A stretch of DNA of 18,475 nt from Bacteroidota bacterium (GCA_021796055.1 JAJYOS010000017.1:1-18475); one strand, 5' to 3'; positions 1 through 9,050 are shown, numbered from the stretch's first letter. Notes: generated by a model not told the origin, from the letters alone. Program-made: numbers and translations.

Positions 1-243
1 GTATAGTATGTTCTCGCCAAACTTTTCCCTCAGAAAGCCCCATCTGCTCCAGAGAAATCTCCCTGCATAATAGTAGATGGTATTCCCGGTAAACGAAGCC
101 GCAGCGCCGAGAATTATTACTCCCGTAAGCGACACCGTACCTGATCGCGCAAGCGCAGCACCGGCAAACAGCCCGACTTCTCCAGCCAGGGCTACCGAGA
201 TAAAGACCGTAAGGTAACCGTTCTGATGTATGAATTGCTCCAC
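1..243 (-). CDS. DedA/SNARE-associated family membrane protein, N-terminal part (runs off left edge)
   Basis: The minus strand reads open from a GTG at 243 to the window edge, giving 81 residues of the N-terminus. The translation is hydrophobic and carries the pattern of the DedA family of inner-membrane proteins: an early GEVGLFAGAALA segment, a Gly/Ala-rich membrane segment, then YYYAGRF matching the family's YxxGR signature. DedA proteins include flippases that return undecaprenyl phosphate or phospholipids across the membrane; which activity applies here cannot be read from the fragment. A second in-frame GTG lies at 258, and an in-frame stop lies just upstream of it, so the start is one of these two. 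No strong ribosome binding site is adjacent to either. It is divergent to the DUF4159 gene, with about 97 bases between. Confidence 0.72.
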   Translation of the reverse strand, partial: MEQFIHQNGYLTVFISVALAGEVGLFAGAALARSGTVSLTGVIILGAAASFTGNTIYYYAGRFLWSRWGFLREKFGENILY

Positions 244-340
244 GAAAAAACTTACCACATTTCATAGCGAAACACCATATTTGCCGCTGAACCTCCCCCC
301 TATCTTGAAACTGCATCCCCCCTTCTTTAGATTGGAATCG

Positions 341-1015
341 ATGAAAAATCCCCTGCTTGCGATATTGTTGCTGTCTCTCTCCATCGGCATAGCCCATGAT
401 GCATTCGCGCAGAAGTCGAGCGCGTTCAGGATCGCGAGGCTGAAGTACGACGGAGGAGGAGACTGGTATAACGATCCACTCGAAGAACCAACTCTGCTCC
501 GCTTCGTAAGCGAGCATACCGGCATCAATGTAGATCCAAACTACTACTACGTCGATATAATGAGCGAAGACATTTTCAGTTATCCTTTCCTCTTCATGAC
601 TGGGCATGGGAATATAAGATTCACTGATGAGCAGGCGAGAAGTTTGCGTAAATACCTGGACGACGGCGGCTTTCTTTACGCGGACGACGACTACGGGATG
701 GACGAAGCGTTTCGCAGGGAAATGAAGAATGTCTTCCCAGACGGAAAACTTGTTCCGCTGCCGTACTCATACGGCCTTTACAACTGTGTCTACGATTTTT
801 CGCATGGGCCGCCGAAGATACAAGATTGGGACGACGGCAAGCCGCCTGCTGCTTTTGGAATATTCATCGGGAAAAGGCTCGCGGTATACTACACGACCGA
901 ATGTAATCCATCCGACGGATGGGATCCGCCCGAAGTCCACGGCGACCCTGAAAACAAGCGACTTGAAGCCCTGGAGTTCGGCACAAACATACTATACTGG
1001 ACCCTCACCCACTGA
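341..1015 (+). CDS. Secreted DUF4159 family protein
   Basis: A 224-residue protein starting at the ATG at 341. The frame is open further upstream to 230, but the ATG at 341 is followed at once by a classical signal peptide (hydrophobic stretch, then AFAQ), so the shorter start is preferred and an extracytoplasmic location is likely. The mature part looks like DUF4159: an FMTGHGNIRFTDEQ segment, then LRKYLDDGGFLYADDDYG, and a C-terminal LEFGTNILYWTLTH end. This fold is related to class-I glutamine-amidotransferase-like or ThuA-like domains, usually without an established enzyme activity. In many bacteria it is encoded beside DUF4175, MoxR ATPase or DUF58/VWA genes. Here it ends three bases before the DUF4175 start, so the two are surely co-transcribed. 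Function unknown. Confidence 0.85.
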   Translation: MKNPLLAILLLSLSIGIAHDAFAQKSSAFRIARLKYDGGGDWYNDPLEEPTLLRFVSEHTGINVDPNYYYVDIMSEDIFSYPFLFMTGHGNIRFTDEQARSLRKYLDDGGFLYADDDYGMDEAFRREMKNVFPDGKLVPLPYSYGLYNCVYDFSHGPPKIQDWDDGKPPAAFGIFIGKRLAVYYTTECNPSDGWDPPEVHGDPENKRLEALEFGTNILYWTLTH

Positions 1016-1018
1016 CTC

Positions 1019-4000
1019 ATGAAGGATGATCTGAGCCAAGAGCTCGAAAACAATGCAATAGAGTCATTGCGGCGCGTTTACCGCAAAAAGATCCTCGCAC
1101 GTATCGTAGAGGGAATAGCTGCATGCTCATCCGTTCTTCTGCTTTCACTCTTCCTTACCGGCCTTCTCGAAATGATTTTCAATTTCGGCCCGCTAATCCG
1201 AACGTCGCTCTTCCTAATCTCCGGGGCCGCCCTCCTCATCACCTTTTCGAAACTTCTGCTTCCATACCTGTTACATTATTTCCGCTCGGTCCCCGCCAAT
1301 GACCTTGTCGAGACCGCGCTTGAAGTCGGCGAGACATTCCCCGAAATCAAAGACCGTCTGAGAAACGCCATCGAGTTAATGTCACCAGGTCATGAGTCAT
1401 TCCACTCAGATGAACTCGTTAAGGCTTACATCGAACGAACAATTAGCAGCGCTTCTCCGGGGGAAATCGAAGCAGCAGTACGCTACAAACCCAGGAAGAA
1501 ATCCGGCTACATTCTCGCCGCGACTCTGACGATCGCCGCGCTACTGCTCATCAGTTTTCCATCGAGTATGCCGACAGCTTTGATCCATTCGATAAATTTT
1601 ACGCGCGATTACGTCACGCCATCGGCCTACAGTTTTTACATAGCTCCCGGGGACACCGAGATCTCTCGTGGCGACACACTCGACGTGCATGTCAAGGTAA
1701 ATCTCATCACTGCCGCTCATTTCCCTTCTGTTCTTACCGTGAGCGAGAAATACAGCGATGAGAAGGTATTTGAAAAGCATCAAGTGAAAGAAAAGGGTAA
1801 TGGAGATTATTTCTTTAGGTTGCCGGACGTTAGGGGAAATCTGGCGTACTACGTTACGGCCAGCGGTCAAAGGAGCCGCGATTACAGCGTCAATGTAGTC
1901 GATCTTCCAATAGTAAGGGATTTCACAGTGCGGCTCGTCTACCCACAATACACAAATAGACCGCCCGAGACGCTTCAAGAAGATATAGGAGATTTCTCCG
2001 CGCTGATAGGCACGCGCGCCGAGTACTCCCTGCGAAGCAACAAGCCTCTAATAGAGGCATGGATCGCCTTCGGCGACTCGTCAGCGAACGTCAAACTCGA
2101 AACGAGCGGGACTGAAGCGCACGGATCTTTCATATTGCGGCACACTTCACATTATATGCTGCGCCTTCTCGATCATGACAGCCTTGAAAACAGGGACCCA
2201 ATCGCTTACACGGCGAGCGCCATAAGTGACCAGTACCCAACATGCGAAATTACATCTCCCGGGAAAGACGTTGTACTCAATCGGGACATGATTCTCCCGT
2301 TGAGAATTTCTATTGGAGACGACTACGGTTTCACGAGACTTCTTCTGCAGTACAAGTTGGTTAGCTCAAAATACGTTTCGCCTGAAAAGAAATACCGCTC
2401 CATCGAGATCCCCCTCCCTTCAAAATCTGCCGGCCAGGAAGACGTAACATATATCTGGGATCTTTCATCTCGCAATCTCGTCCCTGAAGACGTTATAAGT
2501 TACCACGCTACTGTGTTCGATAACGACATGGTAGACGGCCCGAAGTCTACTTCAAGCACAGAATACACGCTGCGACTTCCCTCGCTTGAGGAAGTATTCG
2601 CGGCCGCCGACAGCGAGCATAGCGGCCTCATTCAGAAGACTGAAGACGCGCTCAACAGCTCCGACAATCTCAAGCAGCAGCTCGACAAGATATCGGAAGA
2701 GATGAAAACGGCCACTAAGCAACTAAGCTGGGAACAGCAGAAGAAGATGGGCAATACTCTCCAGCAATATGACAGTCTCCAGAAGAAGGTCGAGGGAATT
2801 CGAAAGCAGATCGAAAAGATGACACAGAAAATGCTCCAGAACAAAATCATCTCTCCGAAGACGCTCGAAAAATATCAGGAGCTGCAAAAGGCGCTACAGG
2901 ACATAAACTCACCGGAGTTCCAGGAGGCTCTGAAGAAGCTGCAGCAGGCGATTCAGTCTCTCAATCCAAACATGGTCCGCGAAGCGATGAAAAACTTTCA
3001 GATCAACGACGAAATGCTTCGCAAAAGTATCGAGCGGACATTAAGCCTGATAAAGCGGATCCAGATCGAACAGAAGTTCGACGAGCTTCAGACCCGCGTC
3101 GACCAGTTGCTGTCCGGGCAGGAGGAAGTTCAGAAGTCTACTGCCTCCTCGGATTCCACAAACAGACAGACGCGCCGCCAACTGTCCCAAAGCCAGCAGG
3201 AGATACATAAGGAATTCTCTTCGGTTGAGCACGCCACATCCGACTTGAATAAGATGATGTCCGAAATATCCAAAGATATGCCGATCAAACAGCTTTCGGA
3301 GGCAAATGAAGCGCTTCGCAAATCCGCAGTTTCCGAGAAAATGGAGGCAGCGAGCAGAGAGTTATCGCGGGGTCAATTTTCAAGCTCGCTCGCCAATCAG
3401 CAGGATGTGTCATCGGCACTTCAGAAGTTCAAACAGCAACTTTCGGCAGCTGAGAAATCGATGCTGCAAAACCGGCAACAGGCTACTATCAATGCACTGA
3501 GGAAGACACAGCAAAACCTCCTCGAGATTTCAAAAGAGCAAGAGGCATTGCGCGACAGATCGACGAACATAATTCCAAACTCGGCGGAATCACGGTCACT
3601 TTCAGCAAAGCAGAATGAACTTATGCAACAACTGGGCTACTCCGCCCAGCAGATGATGCAGCTTTCCAACAAGAGTTTTGCGGTAACTCCGCAAATGGGG
3701 CGCCAGATGGGAGAGGCTTACTCGCAGATGCAAAAATCTCTCAACGCGCTCCAAAGCAGGGGTGGACAGTCTCCGACCAATTCACAAAGCGAAGCCATGG
3801 CATCTCTCAATAAGGCAGTGCTCAACATTCAGGCAACGCTTCAATCTATGATGCAGGGACAAGGGGGCGGGTCTCCTTCACTCCTGCAGCAGCTCGAGCA
3901 GCTCGGGGCGAATCAGGAAGGACTAAACGCGCTTACAAGGCAGCTCGGCATGCAAGGAGCATTGTCGATGCAGCAGCAGGCCGAGCTGGCGAGGCTCGCC

Positions 4001-4414
4001 GCAAGGCAGGAAGCTATTCGTAAATCTCTCGAACAGCTCGCTCATGAAGCTCAAAGCTCGCAATCTCAGGAAAGGGTGCTTGGGAATCTGAATGACATCG
4101 CGAAAGAAATGAGCCGCGTCGCCATCGACATGCATGACAAGAACATTACGTCCGAGACCATCCAACGACAGGACAGGATACTGAGACACCTTCTCGATGC
4201 GTCACGGTCGTTTCTGACCCAGAACTACGATAACAGGCGTGTTACGAAAGCAGGCAAGGATGTAATAACTCAGAGCCCCGGGCCACTTAAACTCTCCGAT
4301 AAGCAGCTTGAGGAAGAGCAGCGCCTACTCAAACTCATACGCGAAAATTTTCCTCCTGAATACCAAAGAGTTATACTTAAGTATTACCACCTATTGCAGA
4401 AGGCTCGGGATTAA
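1019..4414 (+). CDS. Large membrane-anchored coiled-coil protein (DUF4175-like)
   Basis: A protein of 1131 residues. Two hydrophobic helices lie at about residues 29-52 and 57-86, and a third at about 163-184, each flanked by basic residues. Residues 200-520 are beta-rich and resemble tandem Ig-like domains (regular Tyr/Pro-spaced strands, RDFTVRLVYPQYTNRPPE). From about 530 to 1060 the chain is almost all helix, heptad-like and very rich in Gln, Lys, Glu, Ser and Met, as expected of a long coiled coil. The C-terminus ends with FPPEYQRVILKYYHLLQKA, a tail seen in DUF4175 proteins (FPPEYR...Y.x.L). The domain order suggests an inner-membrane anchor with a long periplasmic rod. It follows the DUF4159 gene with a three-base gap. 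In other genomes such pairs sit in MoxR/DUF58-type clusters, but no ATPase gene is present here. Function unknown. Confidence 0.85.
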   Translation: MKDDLSQELENNAIESLRRVYRKKILARIVEGIAACSSVLLLSLFLTGLLEMIFNFGPLIRTSLFLISGAALLITFSKLLLPYLLHYFRSVPANDLVETALEVGETFPEIKDRLRNAIELMSPGHESFHSDELVKAYIERTISSASPGEIEAAVRYKPRKKSGYILAATLTIAALLLISFPSSMPTALIHSINFTRDYVTPSAYSFYIAPGDTEISRGDTLDVHVKVNLITAAHFPSVLTVSEKYSDEKVFEKHQVKEKGNGDYFFRLPDVRGNLAYYVTASGQRSRDYSVNVVDLPIVRDFTVRLVYPQYTNRPPETLQEDIGDFSALIGTRAEYSLRSNKPLIEAWIAFGDSSANVKLETSGTEAHGSFILRHTSHYMLRLLDHDSLENRDPIAYTASAISDQYPTCEITSPGKDVVLNRDMILPLRISIGDDYGFTRLLLQYKLVSSKYVSPEKKYRSIEIPLPSKSAGQEDVTYIWDLSSRNLVPEDVISYHATVFDNDMVDGPKSTSSTEYTLRLPSLEEVFAAADSEHSGLIQKTEDALNSSDNLKQQLDKISEEMKTATKQLSWEQQKKMGNTLQQYDSLQKKVEGIRKQIEKMTQKMLQNKIISPKTLEKYQELQKALQDINSPEFQEALKKLQQAIQSLNPNMVREAMKNFQINDEMLRKSIERTLSLIKRIQIEQKFDELQTRVDQLLSGQEEVQKSTASSDSTNRQTRRQLSQSQQEIHKEFSSVEHATSDLNKMMSEISKDMPIKQLSEANEALRKSAVSEKMEAASRELSRGQFSSSLANQQDVSSALQKFKQQLSAAEKSMLQNRQQATINALRKTQQNLLEISKEQEALRDRSTNIIPNSAESRSLSAKQNELMQQLGYSAQQMMQLSNKSFAVTPQMGRQMGEAYSQMQKSLNALQSRGGQSPTNSQSEAMASLNKAVLNIQATLQSMMQGQGGGSPSLLQQLEQLGANQEGLNALTRQLGMQGALSMQQQAELARLAARQEAIRKSLEQLAHEAQSSQSQERVLGNLNDIAKEMSRVAIDMHDKNITSETIQRQDRILRHLLDASRSFLTQNYDNRRVTKAGKDVITQSPGPLKLSDKQLEEEQRLLKLIRENFPPEYQRVILKYYHLLQKARD

Positions 4415-4468
4415 ACGATCGTGAAAGTTCGTCTATTCAAGAATGTGGAATAAGTTCCGATAGAAAGA

Positions 4469-4507
4469 ATGGCTAAATTCTGGAAAAGAGGCAGAAGAAT
4501 AGCTTGA
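4469..4507 (+). CDS. Possible 12-codon leader ORF coupled to the histidine kinase
   Basis: A short ORF (MAKFWKRGRRIA) starts at an ATG at 4469, and its TGA stop at 4505-4507 overlaps the TTG start of the kinase at 4504. It lies in the 89-base gap between the DUF4175 gene and the kinase. The product is small and strongly basic. The purine-rich stretch inside it also serves as the only ribosome-binding-like site for the kinase. Translation of this ORF would bring ribosomes to the weak TTG start. There is no good ribosome binding site for the ORF itself, so it may be chance. Confidence 0.2.
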   Translation: MAKFWKRGRRIA

Positions 4508-5691
4508 CAACCACATATGGCCATAACAAAGAGTCAAGGCCGGTAGATAAACGAAACGCTCGGTTCTTAGATAAAGTATCCGGATTCCTTTACACCGCCG
4601 AGATTTCGGGCACGGACTTCACTCCGAAGAGTTGCATTGGCGGATTTACAAAATTGACGGGATATCCCGTCTCTTCATTCATGAAGGACAATTTTTACGG
4701 CGACGTCATCGTGGATCCACAGGACGCCAAGCCTCTTCATAAATTCCGCAATTCATCCAAGGCGTCAACTGTTCCACGCAACTTCACCTACCATATAATT
4801 TCCCGCAGCGGCAGGAAACTCAGCGTCACCGAACAGGTGCTCTCTATCAAAAAAAGCGGGCCGATCAAATTGATCGGCGGCGTAGTGACACTCTCCGAGA
4901 AGCAGTCACAATCCCCTTTAAATGGAATGCTTGAGAAGGAGAAGTTGCGCTTCCAAGAGATGGAAAAACTTAACAAGCACTTGCTTGAGGTGAACCAGCT
5001 GAAGGATGAATTTCTCGCGAACACTTCTCATGAGCTCCGAACTCCGCTCAATTCGATAATTGGATTCCTCACACTGATTACTGAAGGATATTACGAAGGA
5101 GACGAAGAGCTGCGGCTTTTCACGCGTAATGCGCTCGACAGTTCTTACCATCTTCTCGACGTAATAAACGACCTCCTCGATATTTCAAAAATCGAATCGG
5201 GAAGGATGCAGTTGCAGATTGAGAAGGTTTATGTGGACGAGATCATGGAGGAAATTTACTCTCTATTCAAAGTCCAGGCAGACCAGAAAAACCTTACTCT
5301 GGAATGTGTCACGCTTGAAAGCCCTCTTTTTGCGGCGGCCGACGTAAGGAAGTTGAAGCAGATACTGATTAACCTTGTCGGAAACGCGATTAAATTCACC
5401 GATAAGGGAGGAATCGTCGTCTCTGTTGAGGCAGCAGGCCCATACTTAAGATTTAGCGTGAAGGACACGGGTATAGGTATCCCGAGAGAAAAGCAGGACA
5501 AGCTCTTTCAAAAATTCATGCAAGTCGATGGGACCGCCACGCGCAAATACGGCGGGAGCGGTCTTGGACTCGTCATTTCAAAACACCTGGTCGAGATGAT
5601 GGGTGGAGAGATAGTGATGGAAAGTAAAGGGACCGGACTCGGGACGACAGTATCTTTCACGATTCCCAAATGGACAAAGGAAGACACTTGA
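4504..5691 (+). CDS. Cytoplasmic PAS-domain sensor histidine kinase
   Basis: A 395-residue protein with no membrane segment or signal peptide. An N-terminal PAS-like domain spans about residues 20-135 (FLYTAEISGTDFTPKSCIGG, then LTGYPVSSFM). A linker coiled coil at about 140-170 leads to the HisKA domain, whose H-box FLANTSHELRTPLNSIIGF places the phosphorylated histidine at about 176. The ATPase domain follows: N-box KLKQILINLVGNAIKF (about 283-298), G1 DTGIGIP (321-327) and G2 GSGLGL (351-356), all intact. It should sense a cytoplasmic signal or cofactor through PAS and phosphorylate the regulator encoded next. The start is a TTG at 4504; no other start upstream of the PAS domain is available in frame except a CTG. 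A GAGG lies about 12 bases upstream. The signal is unknown. Confidence 0.92.
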   Translation: MTTTYGHNKESRPVDKRNARFLDKVSGFLYTAEISGTDFTPKSCIGGFTKLTGYPVSSFMKDNFYGDVIVDPQDAKPLHKFRNSSKASTVPRNFTYHIISRSGRKLSVTEQVLSIKKSGPIKLIGGVVTLSEKQSQSPLNGMLEKEKLRFQEMEKLNKHLLEVNQLKDEFLANTSHELRTPLNSIIGFLTLITEGYYEGDEELRLFTRNALDSSYHLLDVINDLLDISKIESGRMQLQIEKVYVDEIMEEIYSLFKVQADQKNLTLECVTLESPLFAAADVRKLKQILINLVGNAIKFTDKGGIVVSVEAAGPYLRFSVKDTGIGIPREKQDKLFQKFMQVDGTATRKYGGSGLGLVISKHLVEMMGGEIVMESKGTGLGTTVSFTIPKWTKEDT

Positions 5692-6359
5692 GCTCAAAAA
5701 TTTTGTTAGTCGACGACGACGCGAACGCCAGAATAATTCTGAATAGGGTACTGACCAAGTCGGGGTACGAAGTGATGGAAGCGAGCAACGGCCGTGAGGC
5801 GCTCGAGGCCGCCTCGAAGTTCAGGCCGGATGTCATGCTGATTGACTGGATGATGCCTGAAATGGACGGTGAGCAGCTGGCGAAATGGATCAAGAACGAC
5901 GCAACGCTTAGATTCACATACATTATCCTTCTGACCGCGAAGGGCGACGTGAAGGACAGGGTCCGCGGGCTACAGGCGGGAGCGGATGACTACATCACAA
6001 AACCTGCTCCTCACCAGGAAGTGCTCGCAAGAATAGAGAGCGGAGTTCGAGTTCGAAATCTGCATAATGAGATCCAGCAGCTTACAAGACGAGTGGCCCT
6101 ACTGGAACTCGCCGCTACGGTCGGACACGAGATCAATAATCCCCTCAACGTTATTTATCTCGCCCTCGATATGATGCGGAAGTCGCTTAAGAATGGTGAA
6201 TTCGACAAACTCGAAAAAGGGATTCAACTGATTGCGGAAACTGCTGACAGGCTGAAAGAAATCGCGAGAAAATTCGTGGAGCTGAAAGACCCGGAAAGCA
6301 CTATCTATATCGATAACCTCAACATGATCGACATTCACAAAAACAAGGACAAGAACTGA
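5688..6359 (+). CDS. Response regulator with C-terminal HisKA-like phosphoacceptor domain, no ATPase domain
   Basis: About 223 residues from a TTG at 5688, which overlaps the kinase stop as TTGA and is preceded by AAGGA with six bases of spacing. An ATG at 5670 gives six more residues but has no ribosome binding site. The receiver domain is complete: acidic cluster VDDD, phosphoacceptor Asp in LIDWMMPEMDG (about residue 53), Thr in LLTAKG and Lys in YITKP. After a helix (LHNEIQQLTRRVALLELAA) comes ATVGHEINNPLNVIYLALDM, a HisKA H-box of the HEIxNPL type with His at about 147. A second helix of the dimerisation domain follows. The protein then ends in a short polar tail (DIHKNKDKN) where an ATPase domain would normally begin. 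It is the likely partner of the upstream kinase and may act as a receiver plus phosphotransfer protein. No DNA-binding domain is present. Confidence 0.88.
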   Translation: MSSKILLVDDDANARIILNRVLTKSGYEVMEASNGREALEAASKFRPDVMLIDWMMPEMDGEQLAKWIKNDATLRFTYIILLTAKGDVKDRVRGLQAGADDYITKPAPHQEVLARIESGVRVRNLHNEIQQLTRRVALLELAATVGHEINNPLNVIYLALDMMRKSLKNGEFDKLEKGIQLIAETADRLKEIARKFVELKDPESTIYIDNLNMIDIHKNKDKN

Positions 6360-6465
6360 GTCCGCTTCAATAGTTTAATCTGCGGCGACGATCCACATGA
6401 CGATCTCTTCCCCATCCAACCCGACCACAAATTTCTCCCGCTATCCGCGCAAAACACACCATAAA

Positions 6466-6497
6466 GATACTCCCCTCAATCCGTTGAGGGGAGTATC
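6466..6497 (-). terminator. Perfect 14-bp hairpin between convergent operons, probable terminator
   Basis: GATACTCCCCTCAA (6466-6479) and its exact reverse complement (6484-6497) enclose a TCCG loop. It lies 13 bases beyond the stop codon of the minus-strand histone gene and about 107 bases past the stop of the plus-strand regulator. Read on the minus strand, the stem is followed by TTTATGG, a short U-rich tail; on the plus strand there is no U tract. It most likely ends the minus-strand DHS-argJ-histone operon and may also slow plus-strand transcription. Confidence 0.72.
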
Positions 6498-6509
6498 GGC
6501 AAAACGTCC

Positions 6510-6701
6510 TTATTGACCGTCGTCCTTCATCTTTTGCTTTACTTCCTGCACCTCTTGACGAATCTGCTGGGCAAACTTCTTCAGTTCTCCCATGTGTTTG
6601 CGCACCCTGGTACCTGCCGCCTTGTTCTGCTTCTCGTAGAACTTGCGGAAATCTGCTTCAAAGCTGCTGATGAGCTGGTGAAGTTCTTCGTACCTTCCCA
6701 T
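6510..6701 (-). CDS. Histone H1-like nucleoid protein (Hc1 type)
   Basis: A 63-residue protein rich in Lys, Arg, Glu and Gln with no hydrophobic segment. Its sequence (ELHQLISSFEADFRKFYEKQ, then NKAAGTRVRKHMGELKKFAQ) matches the short Hc1-like histone H1 family widespread in Bacteroidota, whose hallmark is KFYEKxNKAAGTRVRKxMxxLK. These proteins are thought to bind DNA non-specifically and shape the nucleoid. The usual Lys/Ala-rich tail is very short here. A clear AGGAG ribosome binding site lies just upstream of the ATG. It is 30 bases downstream of argJ on the same strand, with a terminator beyond, so it is the last gene of a DHS-argJ-histone unit. An internal promoter is possible but not visible. 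Confidence 0.88.
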   Translation of the reverse strand: MGRYEELHQLISSFEADFRKFYEKQNKAAGTRVRKHMGELKKFAQQIRQEVQEVKQKMKDDGQ

Positions 6702-6731
6702 ACATGACTCCTTCTTTTGTTTGGGTTAATA

Positions 6732-7940
6732 TTAGGTGGTGTACTCACCGTTTATTTTCACATAATCGTAGCTCAAGTCACACGTGAAGACCCGAGCCGA
6801 CTCCTTCCCCGCATTCAACCTGATCGTCATCTCAATTTCTTTCCTCGAAAACATTTCATCGAGGACATGAAGATCCACATCTTGTGGTTCGTTGCGTCTA
6901 AAAATACTCACACCTTCCAATTTCAGCTCAACCTTGGCCGGATCGAACTTCACCTCGGAATTTCCTACGGCTGAAAGTATTCTGCCCCAATTGGGATCGC
7001 CGCCAAAAATTGCCGTCTTCACAAGAGGAGATGTACCGATGGCCCTTCCAACCTTCACCGCATCCGAATAAGTTGCGGCCGACTCGACGTTCACAGTCAC
7101 AAACCTCGTGGCTCCCTCTCCGTCTCTGACAATCATCATCGCAAGGGCTCGAAGCACATTCGTGAGCGCGTCCGTAAAGATTTTGAACTCAGCCGGAGCC
7201 TTCACCTCACCACCAGAGGCGCCATTAGCCAGGAGATAGACCGTATCGTTCGTACTCGTATCCCCATCTACGGTGATGGCATTGAACGATCTGTCAACCG
7301 CGTAGCTAAGCGCGGATGCGAGCTTCTTCTGGGAGATCGCGGCATCGGTCGTCACGAAACAGAGCATGGTAGCCATGTTCGGGTGTATCATGCCGGCTCC
7401 CTTCGCGGTGGCGCCGATTCTAATTCTTTTCTTCGATGAAAGAGCGACTTCGACAGAAGCTTGTTTCGGGAACGTGTCCGTCGTCAGAATGCTCTCAACG
7501 AAATGATTGTTGGGTTCTGATTTGAGGGTCGCGATCAAGCCCGGCAGACTTTCCTGGATTTCCTGAACTGGGAGTTCCCTCCCAATGACGCCTGTGGACG
7601 CGACAAGGACTTGCTGCTTCGGCACGCGAAGCCGCCTGGCAACCTCAGCGACAGTTCTATTCGCGGCAAGAAGTCCGGCCTTTCCCGTAAGAGCATTGGC
7701 GCATCCGCTATTGACGATAATGGCCCTCGTTTTGTGACCTCCCTTTGCCAGATTATCGCGACTGACAAGTACAGGTGCAGCTTTAAACTTGTTCTTTGTA
7801 AATACGGCCGCGGAGGTCGCAACTGTCTCGCTGACCAGCAGGCCGAGATCGTAATGACCGTTGGCCTTTATTCCGACAATTGCTCCGCTGGCCTTAAAGC
7901 CCCTTGGAAAGGTAATCGAGCAATCGTTAGATAAATTCAT
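6732..7940 (-). CDS. argJ: Glutamate N-acetyltransferase / amino-acid N-acetyltransferase (ArgJ)
   Basis: A 402-residue ArgJ of normal length. ArgJ transfers the acetyl group from N-acetylornithine to glutamate in the cyclic arginine pathway; some members also use acetyl-CoA. The self-cleavage site is visible in [21 protein letters not shown]: cutting between Ala190 and Thr191 yields alpha and beta chains, with Thr191 as nucleophile. The oxyanion-hole motif STGVIG lies at about 115-120, and [10 protein letters not shown] at about 77-86 is also conserved. The C-terminal [17 protein letters not shown] matches the family end. Whether the enzyme is mono- or bifunctional cannot be told from sequence. 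Its ATG overlaps the stop of the DHS-like gene (ATGA), so the two are translationally coupled. No other arginine genes are in the window. Confidence 0.96.
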   Translation of the reverse strand: MNLSNDCSITFPRGFKASGAIVGIKANGHYDLGLLVSETVATSAAVFTKNKFKAAPVLVSRDNLAKGGHKTRAIIVNSGCANALTGKAGLLAANRTVAEVARRLRVPKQQVLVASTGVIGRELPVQEIQESLPGLIATLKSEPNNHFVESILTTDTFPKQASVEVALSSKKRIRIGATAKGAGMIHPNMATMLCFVTTDAAISQKKLASALSYAVDRSFNAITVDGDTSTNDTVYLLANGASGGEVKAPAEFKIFTDALTNVLRALAMMIVRDGEGATRFVTVNVESAATYSDAVKVGRAIGTSPLVKTAIFGGDPNWGRILSAVGNSEVKFDPAKVELKLEGVSIFRRNEPQDVDLHVLDEMFSRKEIEMTIRLNAGKESARVFTCDLSYDYVKINGEYTT

Positions 7941-9037
7941 CTTAATTTGTGTTTCACCCTATCATGTTCTCTCTTAAGAGATTCCATCAGCTCCGGGAGC
8001 TTAAGATATAACTTCTTCGGCTTTCTCGGCTTACGTTTCGCCAATGCATAAGAGGTGATTATCGGCATGGCGACTGTGGAGTCAAGATACGTGACAACGG
8101 TGTCCGGGAGCTTGCTGGGATCTACTTTGCCCCAACTGACCGCCTCAGAAGGTGTGGCGCCCGACAAACCGCCGGTGTCTGCTCTGGCGTCAGTAATCTG
8201 GATGAAGAAGTCGTGCCCTTTTTCATTTATGCCGAGAACTTCCTGAATCTGCGGTTCAGTCTGGAGCATGAAATTCTTTGGCGATCCGCCTCCGAAAATC
8301 AGCACTCCGCTTCGGCCTCCCTTCCGCTTCGCATTCAGCACGATTGCGGCCGTCTCATTAACGTCCTTCGAAACATCGAGTTTAAGTCCGAATCCGTCAA
8401 GCGCCATCGCAGCGACATTCATCCCAATCGAGCTGTCACCCGGACTGGATGTATAGACCGGCACGGCATAGCGATAGGCCGTCGCAAGTACGGACGCGTT
8501 CTTTATTCCGAGCTTGCGTTCCCTTGCCGCGACATATTTCCCTACTTTATAGTGAAATTCGGCGGTGCCCATCTCCTTCTGGAATTCGGGTTGTGCGATT
8601 AGGTACCTGAAAAACGCATCAGTAGATAGAAGGACTTCATAGTCGAAAAGGATATCGTAAATACGAATGACCCCTTCTTTTCGGAGGAGCGTATCGTCGA
8701 CAAAGGGAGTTCCCTTATGAAGCGAATGACCTATAGCGAAATGGGTATCGTGATAGAGATTAGCGCCTGTTGACACAATCCAATCGACGAATCCCGATTT
8801 GATCATCGGGACAACGCATGAGCCGCCCAGACCAGCCGGAGTCAACGCCCCGGTCAAGCTCATCCCGATAGTCACATCGGGGGCAAGCATTTTCTGTGCG
8901 AAGAGTTGGGCCGCCTCTCTCAGACGTGCCGCATTATACGCCTGAAAATAGTTGTCAACGAGTTCCGTAACCTTAATTCCCCCCGGAATGGGATGGGGAA
9001 CGATTTTCTTGCCTGCTAGATATCTTGATTTTGCCAT
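7937..9037 (-). CDS. Deoxyhypusine synthase-like protein
   Basis: A 366-residue member of the deoxyhypusine synthase family. Eukaryotic and archaeal members move an aminobutyl group from spermidine to a lysine of eIF5A using NAD; bacteria lack eIF5A, and bacterial relatives are thought to act on small polyamines, for example making homospermidine-type products. The catalytic-lysine motif SEAVSWGK is intact (Lys at about 304). NAD-binding-type glycine segments [11 protein letters not shown] (62-72) and [11 protein letters not shown] (247-256) and the STGANLYHD segment (about 89-97) are present. A basic tail ([12 protein letters not shown]) closes the protein. It is the first gene of the unit with argJ, which links it to ornithine/arginine metabolism and so plausibly to polyamines. 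Substrate uncertain; family assignment is secure. Confidence 0.9.
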   Translation of the reverse strand: MAKSRYLAGKKIVPHPIPGGIKVTELVDNYFQAYNAARLREAAQLFAQKMLAPDVTIGMSLTGALTPAGLGGSCVVPMIKSGFVDWIVSTGANLYHDTHFAIGHSLHKGTPFVDDTLLRKEGVIRIYDILFDYEVLLSTDAFFRYLIAQPEFQKEMGTAEFHYKVGKYVAARERKLGIKNASVLATAYRYAVPVYTSSPGDSSIGMNVAAMALDGFGLKLDVSKDVNETAAIVLNAKRKGGRSGVLIFGGGSPKNFMLQTEPQIQEVLGINEKGHDFFIQITDARADTGGLSGATPSEAVSWGKVDPSKLPDTVVTYLDSTVAMPIITSYALAKRKPRKPKKLYLKLPELMESLKREHDRVKHKLR

Positions 9038-9050
9038 ATTGAATTTTGCT

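Noticed and set aside
305..333. Promoter TTGAAA-17-TAGATT before the DUF4159 gene
   Set aside because: The spacing is good, but transcription would start at or inside the ATG at 341, which would need a leaderless message; evidence is too thin.
2600..4200. CRISPR or tandem repeat suggested by recurrent CAG/CTC-rich segments
   Set aside because: These are codons for Gln, Lys and Leu in the coiled coil of the DUF4175 protein; no exact repeat unit with regular spacing exists.
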